Made by a program: the position numbers and the translations under genes. This document shows positions 51,055 to 60,232 of a stretch of DNA of 64,000 nucleotides, piece by piece (the stretch's first letter is position 1; each line of letters opens with the position of its first letter). The notes beneath the pieces were generated by a model, which had not been told where the DNA came from, did no database searches, and saw nothing but the letters and a program-made list of their open reading frames with translations. Origin of the DNA: Bacteroidales bacterium (GTDB lineage Bacteria > Bacteroidota > Bacteroidia > Bacteroidales > UBA932); NCBI GenBank assembly GCA_017412645.1, contig JAFPWX010000022.1, positions 152,650-216,649 of the forward strand. The letters run 5' to 3'.

Positions 51055-51973
51055 TGGCTGTTTCCACGCACTCCACTACGTCCGGAGTAATGCTGCAGGA
51101 TATAACACCCTTTGGTAATGCTCCGTGATGCACAAGGCACCTGCCTGTGATGCTCCTCGCGAACTCGCCGTAGTCTACATGGAAATCTACCATGCCACGA
51201 GGATCGGAAAGAAGCGGAAAAACGCAGCGGAACACGGCCCTTACGGTAGAAGGATACACCCTCAGAGCCACTCCCGACGGGAGATTACGTATCGTGAGGG
51301 GCGATTCTGTTTCGAGTTCAACATAGCGCGACACCTCAATGGAATACTCTGTCTTGCGTTCCGATATTCTGGTTCCGACAGGTGGAACCAGTTTCACTTC
51401 CCCATGCACGCTGCCGTGCAGGTCGTTAAGTGAGAAACTGGCGGTCCGGACCTCTTCCACCCTGTCCAGAACTTCGGCCGGTCCGTAAACTGTTACCGAG
51501 TCTGGCTTGAGCGCCAGAGGAGAGACTTGCGTATACTGCGCCCTGAAGGAAGGCAGACACACGGCCCTGAGCGGCACCCTCCGGTTGTTTTCCGGAATAA
51601 ATCGGAACGAGGCTTCGTCGAAAAGGAAAGCTTCCACCTTGGCCCCGGGGCCGTAGATGTCGCCTGCGTAGCGAAGAAGTTTGCTGGAAGGAATTCCGAA
51701 GTAGTCGTCTCCAAGCGGGGATAGGTCTTCCGGGGCAAACTGAACGGTGACAGAGCCCTTCCGGAGCCCTACGCTCAGCAGCCTGAAGCCAGATGCACTG
51801 ACTCTGGCGGCCATAGTGACAGCGTCGCTCGAGCGGGCTGCACGCCCCTCAAGGCTGCTTTCCGCCACAACCTCCTGGCTCACGATGCTGGTGTGCACCT
51901 GAGAGAGGTTGTAGACGAGCCAGATGCTTGCCGACAACAGAAGACACGCTATGAAGAACGGCCACCGGCGCAT
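51047..51973 (-). CDS. YbbR-like domain protein
   Basis: A 308-residue protein with one N-terminal membrane helix (WPFFIACLLLSASIWLVYNL) followed by YbbR-type beta domains outside the membrane (KPDSVTVYGPAEVLDRVEEVRTASFSLNDLHGSVHGEVKLVPP). The order yajC-ybbR-coaE is conserved in the phylum. In Gram-positives YbbR (CdaR) regulates the diadenylate cyclase; that role is not shown for this form. Confidence 0.85.
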   Translation of the reverse strand: MRRWPFFIACLLLSASIWLVYNLSQVHTSIVSQEVVAESSLEGRAARSSDAVTMAARVSASGFRLLSVGLRKGSVTVQFAPEDLSPLGDDYFGIPSSKLLRYAGDIYGPGAKVEAFLFDEASFRFIPENNRRVPLRAVCLPSFRAQYTQVSPLALKPDSVTVYGPAEVLDRVEEVRTASFSLNDLHGSVHGEVKLVPPVGTRISERKTEYSIEVSRYVELETESPLTIRNLPSGVALRVYPSTVRAVFRCVFPLLSDPRGMVDFHVDYGEFARSITGRCLVHHGALPKGVISCSITPDVVECVETANE

Positions 51974-52408
51974 TTAATTCTCCTTCTGATTGTAATCGCC
52001 GTCCTTTGCCTTGGGAGCCTTCTTTGCAGCGGGCTTCTCGGCCTTGGGTTTTTCTTCTTTTGCAGCAGGCTGTGCCGGAGCAGCAGCTGCCGCATCGGAG
52101 TAGTCCTTCTGGATAGAGTTCTTATCCACGCGGAGCTTCACTTCGCCGTCGACCTTGATGAGAACGGTCCTTTCCTGGATTTCCTGGACGGTTCCATAGA
52201 TACCGCCTGCGGTGACCACCTTGTCACCTTTCTTGAGCGCATTGCGGAATGCTTCGAGTTCCTTCTGCTGTTTGCGCTGCGGGCGGATCATGAAGAACCA
52301 CATCACCACAAACATAAGGATAATCATAATCCAGAAACCGGCACCGCCGCCGACCTGTCCCTGAGCGGCTGCACCCTGGGCCTGGAGAGCAATGTAAAGG
52401 ATATTCAT
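51974..52408 (-). CDS. yajC: preprotein translocase subunit YajC
   Basis: A 144-residue protein with one membrane helix (GAGFWIMIILMFVVMWFFMIRPQRKQQKE) and the YajC core KKGDKVVTAGGIYGTVQEIQERTVLIKVD. The C-terminus is an Ala/Lys/Pro-rich extension. It accompanies SecDF at the Sec channel. Stop and next start are adjacent. Confidence 0.96.
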   Translation of the reverse strand: MNILYIALQAQGAAAQGQVGGGAGFWIMIILMFVVMWFFMIRPQRKQQKELEAFRNALKKGDKVVTAGGIYGTVQEIQERTVLIKVDGEVKLRVDKNSIQKDYSDAAAAAPAQPAAKEEKPKAEKPAAKKAPKAKDGDYNQKEN

Positions 52409-52410
52409 AA

Positions 52411-53328
52411 TTATTTCTGTTTTTTGTTGATCAGTCTGTCAAGTATGCCGTTCACAAAGGCACGGCTTTCCGGAGTGGAGTAGAACTTTGAGATTTCCAC
52501 GTACTCGTTGATTATTATGCCACTGCCCTGCTGAGGGAAAGCTGCATTCTCTGCAAGACCGGCGATGATGAGTGCCAGATCGGTGGAGCAGATGCGGCTG
52601 CGGTCCCATTTGGGAGTGATGGCGGCTATCTCGCTCACGTATTCGTCGAAATGTGCAAATGCTGCGCGCAGGACCTTGGAGATGAAGGCCTTATCGCTCT
52701 CCGCCTTTTCGGAAAGATCGCTCATGTACAGGGGCGGAAGGCTCCAGCGCTCTCCCTTTCCGAGGGAATCCATGGTGCGGCAGCACCAGTTGAGTGCGTA
52801 CGCAAGGTCGTCATTCCACCATATGCCCATATCTTCCAGAATCTCCTCCAGCTCGGCATTATCTTCCAGCTCGGAAGCGTAGATGTTGGCCCAGAGGGCG
52901 GCGTCTTCCGAGAGAGAGCGGTCCGCAGAGGCCATGTAGGCCGAATAGTACTCGCGCGTGCGGAGCTCATCATAAAGATGGCGCAGCAACACGTCGTACT
53001 GTTCCCACGAGAATTTCTTTTTCTGTATGATCTTCTGGAAATCTGGATCCTGCTCCAGAAGCGGAGCAATGAGATTATCCGCAAACTTCATGTTCGGGTT
53101 GAGTTCTTCCTCAGAAGGATTGAACTTCCCCCGGGCTGCTTCTATTCTGTTTTTAGCCTCACTCGTAAGTGCCTGCGGCAGAGCAAGCAGGAAGAGATAC
53201 AGATCCCTTGTTGCTTCGCACGATAGTTCCAGCTGGGCTTCGCCCTCCTTCACGGTCATGGCAGGGTTTTCCGTGCGCGAATAGATTGCCTTGAATGCCT
53301 TGATTCGGAGAATTCTTCGGTTAAGCAT
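52411..53328 (-). CDS. nusB: transcription antitermination factor NusB
   Basis: A 305-residue protein. The start MLNRRILRIKAFKAIYS is typical of Bacteroidetes NusB; the C-terminal NusB domain holds WDRSRICSTDLALIIAGLAE and IIINEYVEISKFYSTPESRAFVNGILDRL. The phylum form is about twice the length of E. coli NusB. It acts in rRNA antitermination. A TATCTTTG box lies at 53350-53357. Confidence 0.95.
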   Translation of the reverse strand: MLNRRILRIKAFKAIYSRTENPAMTVKEGEAQLELSCEATRDLYLFLLALPQALTSEAKNRIEAARGKFNPSEEELNPNMKFADNLIAPLLEQDPDFQKIIQKKKFSWEQYDVLLRHLYDELRTREYYSAYMASADRSLSEDAALWANIYASELEDNAELEEILEDMGIWWNDDLAYALNWCCRTMDSLGKGERWSLPPLYMSDLSEKAESDKAFISKVLRAAFAHFDEYVSEIAAITPKWDRSRICSTDLALIIAGLAENAAFPQQGSGIIINEYVEISKFYSTPESRAFVNGILDRLINKKQK

Positions 53329-53349
53329 CTTTTAATGTCAAAATTTACG

Positions 53350-53387
53350 CAAAGATAGCATTTACTCGCGAAAAAAACTTAACTTTG
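53350..53387. promoter_or_regulatory. divergent promoter boxes, nusB and the PUR-like gene
   Basis: Minus-strand TATCTTTG (53350-53357) faces nusB; plus-strand TAACTTTG (53380-53387) faces the DUF3276 gene. Both fit TAnnTTTG; the intergenic gap is strongly AT-rich. Confidence 0.5.
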
Positions 53388-53416
53388 GGGGTAATTAATT
53401 AATATTTGAACAAATT

Positions 53417-53752
53417 ATGTACAGAGAAGACAGAGATCAGGAAAGATTTCAAAACAGAGATTCCGAAGATGTGTACTCCAAACCTGTGAGGGCCGGTAAA
53501 CGTACATATTTCTTTGACGTAAAGTCAACTAGGGGAAGCAAGGACTTCTATCTCACCATCACCGAGAGCAAGCGCCGCAACAACCCCGACGGTTCATTCA
53601 CTTTCGACAAGCACAAGATCTTCCTTTACAAGGAGGATTTCCAGAAATTCAAAGAGGGTCTCGACGAAGTTGTGGAATACATCCGTGTGAACTGCTTCGG
53701 CGGCGAGATTCCCGTCAGGCCCGAAGCTACAGAGGAAAACGAAGACTTCTAG
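53417..53752 (+). CDS. PUR-alpha-like DNA/RNA-binding protein (DUF3276)
   Basis: A 111-residue protein matching DUF3276: KRTYFFDVKSTRGSKDFYLTITESKR and HKIFLYKEDFQKFKEGLDEVVEYI form one PUR domain. PUR domains bind purine-rich single-stranded nucleic acid. It starts the operon of purine-salvage genes, 10 bases before the deaminase, which may be only positional. Confidence 0.93.
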   Translation: MYREDRDQERFQNRDSEDVYSKPVRAGKRTYFFDVKSTRGSKDFYLTITESKRRNNPDGSFTFDKHKIFLYKEDFQKFKEGLDEVVEYIRVNCFGGEIPVRPEATEENEDF

Positions 53753-53762
53753 CGTTTCTGCT

Positions 53763-55046
53763 ATGGCATCCATCCTCCTCAAGGACGTAACCATAGCTGA
53801 TGAACGCAAGGATGTGTTCATAGACAAAGGACGGATCGAAAAGATTCGTCCCTCTGGATCTTGCGTAGATTGGGACATTGCAGGCGACTGCGAAGTGTAC
53901 AACTGCAGCGGCAAGGTAGCCATTCCCGGCTTCATCAATATGCACACCCATGCCGGCATGTCCCTCATGCGTGGCATAGGCGAAGACATGCTCTTCCATG
54001 ACTGGCTTTCCAAAATCTGGAAGATAGAAGCCAATTTCGATCACGAATACGTCTACTGGGCGGCCAAGGTTGCATGTCTGGAGATGATCCGCACCGGAAC
54101 CACCACCTTCAACGATCAGTACTGGTTCTTCCAGAGCTGTCAGAAGGCTGCGGCCGAAACGGGCATACGCCCCGCCGTCGGCTACGACATCATCGACCAC
54201 GGCGATCCGGAAGAAGCCAAGCGCCAGATGGAGCAGTGCGAGCAGAAATACGAAGAAGTGGCGGACCTATGGGACAAAGAGGGTTCCATCTACGAACTCG
54301 CCTTCCATGCCATCTATTCCGTGAGCGAACCCATGATGATTTGGGCCTCCGATTTCGCCCGCAAGCACGACATTCCGCTGCACATCCATCTTTGCGAGAC
54401 TCAGAAAGAGGTAGAAGACTGCAAGGCGGCTCACGGCGGGCTTACTCCGGTGGAATACCTTGAGAGCCTCGGAATACTTGGGCCTGAACTCCTGGCAGCC
54501 CACTGCCTCTGGCTCTCTGAGCACGATATCGAACTGCTCGCCAAATATGGCGTGCACTGTATACATAACATCAACTCCAACACGAAACTGTCTTCAGGAT
54601 ATCGCTTCCTCTACAACGAGTTGCGCGACGCCGGCGTGAACATCTGCATCGGCACCGACGGCTGCGCTTCCTCCAACAATCTCGACATCCTGGAGGCAAT
54701 GAAGACGTCGGCTCTCTTCCAGAAGGCCTGGAGGGGCGACCCGAAGGCCCTGCCCCTGCCCGAGTTGCTGGATATGGCTACCGTTAACGGCGCCAAGGCA
54801 CTCCGCCTCAATTCCGGCCGTCTGGTAGAAGGCGCCCTGGCAGACATCTCCCTGGTGGAGACGGACAGCACCTACTTCCTCTCCCCCGGCCCGTTCCTCG
54901 CAAACCTCGTCTACTCCGCGCACTCCGACTGCATCGTCTCCGTAATTGCCGGAGGCCGTTTTGTCATGCGCGACCGGGAAATCCCGGGCGAAAAGGAAGT
55001 GCTCCACGAAGCAAGGAAAGTATTATCGCAAATCAAAACACTCTGA
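53763..55046 (+). CDS. mtaD: MTA/SAH deaminase-family amidohydrolase
   Basis: A 427-residue metal-dependent amidohydrolase: NMHTHAGMS (His61, His63), HLHIHLCET-like HIHLCET near residue 208, AAHCLWLSE, and GTDGCASSNN with the catalytic Asp. The family deaminates S-adenosylhomocysteine, methylthioadenosine or adenosine. Two purine nucleoside phosphorylases follow directly, so the likely route is deamination to an inosine-type nucleoside and then phosphorolysis to hypoxanthine. Confidence 0.9.
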   Translation: MASILLKDVTIADERKDVFIDKGRIEKIRPSGSCVDWDIAGDCEVYNCSGKVAIPGFINMHTHAGMSLMRGIGEDMLFHDWLSKIWKIEANFDHEYVYWAAKVACLEMIRTGTTTFNDQYWFFQSCQKAAAETGIRPAVGYDIIDHGDPEEAKRQMEQCEQKYEEVADLWDKEGSIYELAFHAIYSVSEPMMIWASDFARKHDIPLHIHLCETQKEVEDCKAAHGGLTPVEYLESLGILGPELLAAHCLWLSEHDIELLAKYGVHCIHNINSNTKLSSGYRFLYNELRDAGVNICIGTDGCASSNNLDILEAMKTSALFQKAWRGDPKALPLPELLDMATVNGAKALRLNSGRLVEGALADISLVETDSTYFLSPGPFLANLVYSAHSDCIVSVIAGGRFVMRDREIPGEKEVLHEARKVLSQIKTL

Positions 55047-55051
55047 TAACC

Positions 55052-55879
55052 ATGGATGAAAGAATAGCACGCATAAACAAAGCCGCTGATTATATCAAGG
55101 AGCGCCTGGGTGGCCGCAAGCCCAAGGTAGCCCTCATTCTCGGCAGCGGACTTGGCCCCATCGCGGACAGCGTAAAAGACCCAATAGTAATACCTTATAA
55201 GGAGATTCCGGGTTTTCCTGTCTCAACGGCTGTAGGCCATAAGGGGAATTTCCTTTCCGGGACTCTGCACGGTGTCCAGGTGCTTGTGATGCAGGGCCGC
55301 TTCCACTATTACGAAGGCTATCCTATGGAAACAGTAACCATAGGCGTGCGTGTATTCAGGCAGCTCGGCATCGAATTCCTCTTCGTGTTCAATGCAGCCG
55401 GTGCCGCCAATCCGGCGTTCAAGGTGGGCGACATGGTCATGATTACAGACCACATCAATATGATGCCCAACCCTCTCATCGGCCCGAACATGGAGGAATT
55501 CGGCCCCCGCTTCCCCGACATGACCTGCCCGTACGATCTTGACCTTCAGGAACTTGCGCGAGAGAGCGCAAAAAAGCTTGGGCTTGATATCCACGAAGGA
55601 GTGTATTTCGGGAGCACGGGTCCCACCTACGAGACCCCGGCCGAGGTACGCTTCTACCGCAGCGTCGGTGCAGACCTCCTTGGCATGAGCACCATTCCTG
55701 AAGTTATCGTTGCCCGTCACTGCGGCATCCGGGTATTCGGAATGTCGGCAGTAACCAACGTCTGCAACACTTCCAACAAGCCGACCAATTTCAATGACGG
55801 TCACGACGTAGTGCTCCAGGCGGAAAAAGTGGTTATCGGTATTGGCCGCCTGCTTGGCGAAATGCTCCCCCGACTGTAA
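55052..55879 (+). CDS. purine nucleoside phosphorylase, copy 1
   Basis: A 275-residue trimeric-type (class I, PNP-1) phosphorylase: LILGSGLGPIAD, MQGRFHYYEGYPMETVT, FVFNAAGAANPAFKVGDMV and GPTYETPAEVRF with ADLLGMSTIPEV. It splits inosine/guanosine-type nucleosides. 5 bases after the deaminase gene; its stop overlaps the start of copy 2. Confidence 0.95.
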   Translation: MDERIARINKAADYIKERLGGRKPKVALILGSGLGPIADSVKDPIVIPYKEIPGFPVSTAVGHKGNFLSGTLHGVQVLVMQGRFHYYEGYPMETVTIGVRVFRQLGIEFLFVFNAAGAANPAFKVGDMVMITDHINMMPNPLIGPNMEEFGPRFPDMTCPYDLDLQELARESAKKLGLDIHEGVYFGSTGPTYETPAEVRFYRSVGADLLGMSTIPEVIVARHCGIRVFGMSAVTNVCNTSNKPTNFNDGHDVVLQAEKVVIGIGRLLGEMLPRL

Positions 55880-56700
55880 TGGAAACCATGGAACGCATCA
55901 AGGCCGCGGCTGAGTATCTTCAGGGTAGGCTCGGAGGCCGCAGACCCGAGGTAGGCATTATCCTCGGCAGCGGTCTTGGCAATCTGGCCGACAAGATTGA
56001 AGAGCAAATCGTCGTACCTTATGTAGACGTGCCCGGCTTCCCTGCCGCCACTGCCATCGGCCACAAGGGCAACTTCATTTCCGGAGTTCTCGGGGGAAGG
56101 CAGGTTCTTGCAATGCAGGGACGCTACCATTTCTACGAAGGCTACGGCATGGAGGTCGTGGTTCTCCCGGTTCGCGTCATGGCGGCAATGGGAATAGGAT
56201 ATCTCTTCGTTTCCAATGCCGTCGGCACCATGAATCCAGCCTATTCAATCGGCGACCTGGTGCTCATCCGAGACCATATCAACATGATTCCCAATTCGTT
56301 GATTGGCCGCAATCTGGAAGAGCTCGGCCCGCGCTTCCCCGACATGACCTGTGCCTACGATCTGGATCTTCAGGAAAAGATGGTTTCCATCGCAGAAATG
56401 GAGGGAATTCCCATCCAGCGCGGCGTCTATGTCTCCACTTCCGGCCCCTGCTACGAGACTCCGGCCGAATATAAGTTCTTCCGCGCTATCGGAGGCGACA
56501 CCGTTGGCATGAGCGTCACGCCCGAGGTCATCGCGGCTCGCCATGCCGGTTTGCGCGTTCTGGGAATGTCTGTCGTCACCGATGTAGCCCACGAGGCAGG
56601 AGACGGCTACGTTACCGACGAGAACGAGATCGTGCGTCAGGCCGATGCCGCCGCTCACCGCATGGAGAAGCTGTTTTCGAGGTTGATAGAGGAGCTGTAA
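55879..56700 (+). CDS. purine nucleoside phosphorylase, copy 2
   Basis: A 273-residue paralogue of the gene before it, with the same signatures (ILGSGLGNLADK, MQGRYHFYEGYGMEVV, SNAVGTMNPAYSIGDLV, GPCYETPAEYKF) but many substitutions: the Asn-Ala-Ala loop is Asn-Ala-Val, and the base-pocket block reads VVTDVAHEAG rather than AVTNVCNTSN. The Asn to Asp change in the VTN/VTD motif suggests altered base specificity. The TAATGG overlap couples it to copy 1. Confidence 0.93.
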   Translation: METMERIKAAAEYLQGRLGGRRPEVGIILGSGLGNLADKIEEQIVVPYVDVPGFPAATAIGHKGNFISGVLGGRQVLAMQGRYHFYEGYGMEVVVLPVRVMAAMGIGYLFVSNAVGTMNPAYSIGDLVLIRDHINMIPNSLIGRNLEELGPRFPDMTCAYDLDLQEKMVSIAEMEGIPIQRGVYVSTSGPCYETPAEYKFFRAIGGDTVGMSVTPEVIAARHAGLRVLGMSVVTDVAHEAGDGYVTDENEIVRQADAAAHRMEKLFSRLIEEL

Positions 56701-56703
56701 GGG

Positions 56704-57069
56704 CTATACTCCAAGTACAATAGACGGACTGATATTCAGTTCTTTGGATATGATGCGAGCCTGCTTGATAGTGGGCTCGCATTTTCCGGACATTATTTCG
56801 CTAACCTTTGACTGGTTCATGCCGAGAAGCGCAGCGAGGGAGCCTTGAGTGAGTCCCATCTCGTACATACGCAGTTTGAGCACCTCGACAAGGGACGGTG
56901 CTTCTATGGGATAATGCTCGTCCTCATAATCTGCCACCAACTCGGAGAGCAGGTCGAGTTCGACGAGGTTCATATCATCGTCCGGCGTGTCATTGTCTAC
57001 TACCTTCAGCAGTTCTTCTATCCTCTGCATTACAAGGTTGTACTGTGTTTCGTTTTCAATGCGTACCAT
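56704..57069 (-). CDS. higA: HigA-type antitoxin
   Basis: A 121-residue protein: an N-terminal acidic helical region (DNDTPDDDMNLVELDLLSELVADYEDEHYPI) and a C-terminal XRE helix-turn-helix (MGLTQGSLAALLGMNQSKVSEIMSGKCEPTIKQ). The HTH-at-C-terminus layout is the HigA form found with HigB toxins. It lies 2 bases after the toxin gene, the toxin-first order typical of hig operons. Confidence 0.92.
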   Translation of the reverse strand: MVRIENETQYNLVMQRIEELLKVVDNDTPDDDMNLVELDLLSELVADYEDEHYPIEAPSLVEVLKLRMYEMGLTQGSLAALLGMNQSKVSEIMSGKCEPTIKQARIISKELNISPSIVLGV

Positions 57070-57071
57070 AA

Positions 57072-57368
57072 CTATATTGCTTCAATGTTTCCTATCCTGT
57101 CATACGCTTCATGGGTACCTACAAATCTAATATAGACCTTTTTCTTTCGGTAAACAACCATGGCAATAAGGCGGTAATCGTTCCCCTTTATGTTGAAAAC
57201 TATTCGATCACTCCCAACGTAATCAGCAGAATTGAAAGTTCTTCGAACATCGGCGAAGTTGTTCCAGACGGCTTGCCTAGTTTTTTCGTGCCAATCCGAA
57301 AGGGCTACTTTCGCATCTCTATGCACTTCATAGAAATCTACCAGCCTCTTTTTAGTTATCACTCTCAT
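57072..57368 (-). CDS. higB: HigB-family toxin
   Basis: From the ATG at 57368, 98 residues (MRVITKKRLVDFYEVHRDAKVALSDWH), a RelE-fold mRNA interferase of the HigB_toxin type; the C-terminal block IVFNIKGNDYRLIAMVVYRKKKVYIRFVGTHEAYDRI carries the basic and His residues of the active site. Ribosome-dependent cleavage is expected. An ATG at 57377 is also possible. Confidence 0.92.
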   Translation of the reverse strand: MRVITKKRLVDFYEVHRDAKVALSDWHEKTRQAVWNNFADVRRTFNSADYVGSDRIVFNIKGNDYRLIAMVVYRKKKVYIRFVGTHEAYDRIGNIEAI

Positions 57369-57383
57369 ACTCAACATCGATTG

Positions 57384-57415
57384 CAAAGATACACAATAAT
57401 TTCTAATTTCCTAAA
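57384..57415 (-). promoter_or_regulatory. promoter of higBA
   Basis: TATCTTTG at 57384-57391 on the minus strand with TTTA about 20 bases upstream, placed so that transcription starts a few bases before the toxin ATG. HigA is expected to bind here. Confidence 0.55.
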
Positions 57416-57422
57416 TAAATTT

Positions 57423-57692
57423 CTAATATTTAGATATTAGCGAATCGGCTTCAGCTCGGAAATCGCGAAGGGCTTCGCCGAGATTGGAAGAGCAAAGAAT
57501 GGCTCCAAAGGCTATCTGCCGGATGCAGGAAGTGACTGGCAGCGCTAGATTTCCCCGGAGCATCGTCATCGCTTGCTGTATAGTGCTTATGAGTTCTGCC
57601 CTTTCGTCCTCAGACATGTTATCCGGGATATTCGATCGCAGAATGATGCGGCCGTTGCATAATTTGTGCAAGCTAAGTACCGTCCCTGTCAT
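57423..57692 (-). CDS. hypothetical protein, possible mobile-element origin
   Basis: An 89-residue protein (MTGTVLSLHKLCNGRIILRSNIPDNMSEDERAELI) with a helical middle segment and four Cys. It overlaps the upstream gene by 4 bases. No family recognised. The AT-rich higBA promoter region follows. Confidence 0.5.
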   Translation of the reverse strand: MTGTVLSLHKLCNGRIILRSNIPDNMSEDERAELISTIQQAMTMLRGNLALPVTSCIRQIAFGAILCSSNLGEALRDFRAEADSLISKY

Positions 57693-58000
57693 GCCGTTGC
57701 GAATTTAAAGTTTAGTTCGCCCCCGAAGTTTTTTAGGATCTGGTTCCTCGCCGGTTCCAGTTCTTCTGCTGTCCGTTCAAACATCGCCATTGTGAGCGCA
57801 GGTCTCTTCGCCGAGCAGACATCCGCCAGGCCGAGGATGCGAATGGCTTCCATCCAACGGCGAACGAGCCTCTGATCCGTTTCGAACAGAAGACTTACGA
57901 AGACGTCCTGATAAAGATTCATCCCCCGCAGAGCATTGTAGTGGCTCTCGAACGACACTTTGCCGTCCGTGTCAATCTTGATTTCCAGTAGTGCAGCCAT
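57689..58000 (-). CDS. hypothetical protein
   Basis: A 103-residue protein (MAALLEIKIDTDGKVSFESHYNALRGMNLYQDVFVSLLFETDQRLVRRWMEAIRILG). The C-terminal part is helical with RNQILKNFGGEL. It forms a two-gene unit with the overlapping downstream gene. Unknown function; its size and context next to a toxin-antitoxin pair suggest a small mobile island. Confidence 0.52.
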   Translation of the reverse strand: MAALLEIKIDTDGKVSFESHYNALRGMNLYQDVFVSLLFETDQRLVRRWMEAIRILGLADVCSAKRPALTMAMFERTAEELEPARNQILKNFGGELNFKFATA

Positions 58001-58227
58001 ATGTGGTGTGAATTAGTTTCAGAAAAGGGCCCCGGAAGTAAGTTGATCGACAAAACGGAAAAGGATTTTAGGTGATCAGCCAAAACAGAAACCGGGGCCT
58101 CGTCCCATGCAAAGATTACAAACAGTTTTCTCCCCTGCAACGGTGTAAATCGTTTCCCATGCAGATTTTTCTGTTTCTTAATTTCCAAAAGATTTTTTCT
58201 AGGGTATGAATAAATCTTTAGATTCAT
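58001..58227. other. intergenic region with long inverted and direct repeats
   Basis: GGCCCCGG (near 58030) and CCGGGGCC (near 58093) are inverted copies about 55 bases apart, and between and within them two similar blocks (GATCGACAAAACGGAAA and GATCAGCCAAAACAGAAA) are direct repeats. A minus-strand open frame here has no coding character. This could be an operator, or the end of a decayed element. Confidence 0.45.
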
Positions 58228-58270
58228 TCAAAAAAAAGCCGGAAGCTTTATGCTCCCGGCTTTTTAAAAA
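58228..58270 (-). terminator. intrinsic terminator of gap
   Basis: On the minus strand AAAAAGCCGGGAGC pairs with GCTTCCGGCTTTTT (one bulge region), followed by a run of T. It lies right after the gap stop codon. Confidence 0.88.
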
Positions 58271-58284
58271 GGATGAAGAATAAA

Positions 58285-59289
<1,005 letters not shown>

Positions 59290-59328
59290 TTAAGTCTTTA
59301 AAAAATTAGAGTTTTCAATTAGAACTCA

Positions 59329-59367
59329 CAAAAGTAGAAAAAATTTCAGTGAAAATCAATATCTTTG
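59329..59367. promoter_or_regulatory. divergent promoters of gap and surE
   Basis: For gap (minus strand): ATTG at 59357-59360, 20-base spacer, TACTTTTG at 59329-59336. For surE (plus strand): TATCTTTG at 59360-59367. The gap -33 and surE -7 boxes touch, so the two promoters may interfere. Confidence 0.65.
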
Positions 59368-59392
59368 CATGAATAATCAACGGCACGAAGCG

Positions 59393-60232
59393 ATGAAAAT
59401 CCTCATTACCAACGACGACGGCTATACATCCAAAGGCATCAAAACACTGGTGGAGATACTGCGCCCCTATGGCGACCTCACTATAGTAGCGCCCAAATAT
59501 CATCAGAGCGGGATGAGCATGGCGGTAGCACTGGGGCACAAGCCAATGGCGGCGCGCAAACTCTCGGAGGAGCCCGGCGAGCGCTGGTTCTACATCGACG
59601 CCACTCCGTCGTCCTGCGTTAAGTTCGGTATTGATAATATCTTCGTGACGGAAAAGCCGGATGTCGTGGTGAGCGGCATCAACCACGGAATCAATGCAGG
59701 AATGTGCGCCCCCTACTCCGGGACCATCGGTGCTGCCAGTGAGGCCGCCCTTGCCAGGGTACCTTCAATAGCTGTATCGCTCTGTGACTTCAGCCGCGAT
59801 GCCGATTTTTCCGTAGTAAAGGAACTCTTCCCTCCCATCTTTGAAAAGCTTCTTGCAGAGGGAAAAAGGAGTTTCGGCACCTTCTATAATGTGAATTTCC
59901 CTCAGCTACCGGCTTCCGAAGTAAAAGGCGTGCGCGTAACACGCCTCGGGCGCATGCACTGGGAAAGGGAATTCCAGCCCTTCGATCCGTATATCTACGA
60001 GAAACTCGGCCTGAGGCCGCTGGAAGATCTGGGGGTAACATGGCGTCCCGAGCCCGAGCCCGGTGAAGAGGTGTATGCCATGGTAGGCGACATGATAACC
60101 GACCCGGACACCCCCGAGAATTCCGACCAGATCATGGTAAGTGAAGGATACATTACAATCACCCCACAAAATCTCGATAATACCGACATGGTCGAAATCG
60201 AGCGTCTGCGAGGCCTTGGATTCGAAAGATAA
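59393..60232 (+). CDS. surE: 5'/3'-nucleotidase SurE
   Basis: From the ATG at 59393, 279 residues starting MKILITNDDGY with metal-binding Asp8-Asp9; SGMSMAV, SGINHGINAG and YSGTIGAASEA are the family blocks. It removes phosphate from nucleoside monophosphates and polyphosphate. The alternative ATG at 59369 lies at the expected transcription start and is rejected. It overlaps lpxB by one base. Confidence 0.96.
   Translation: MKILITNDDGYTSKGIKTLVEILRPYGDLTIVAPKYHQSGMSMAVALGHKPMAARKLSEEPGERWFYIDATPSSCVKFGIDNIFVTEKPDVVVSGINHGINAGMCAPYSGTIGAASEAALARVPSIAVSLCDFSRDADFSVVKELFPPIFEKLLAEGKRSFGTFYNVNFPQLPASEVKGVRVTRLGRMHWEREFQPFDPYIYEKLGLRPLEDLGVTWRPEPEPGEEVYAMVGDMITDPDTPENSDQIMVSEGYITITPQNLDNTDMVEIERLRGLGFER

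Noticed and set aside
57919-58227. 102-codon minus-strand frame
   Set aside because: Overlaps the start of the gene at 57689-58000 and covers the repeat-rich intergenic region; no coding character.
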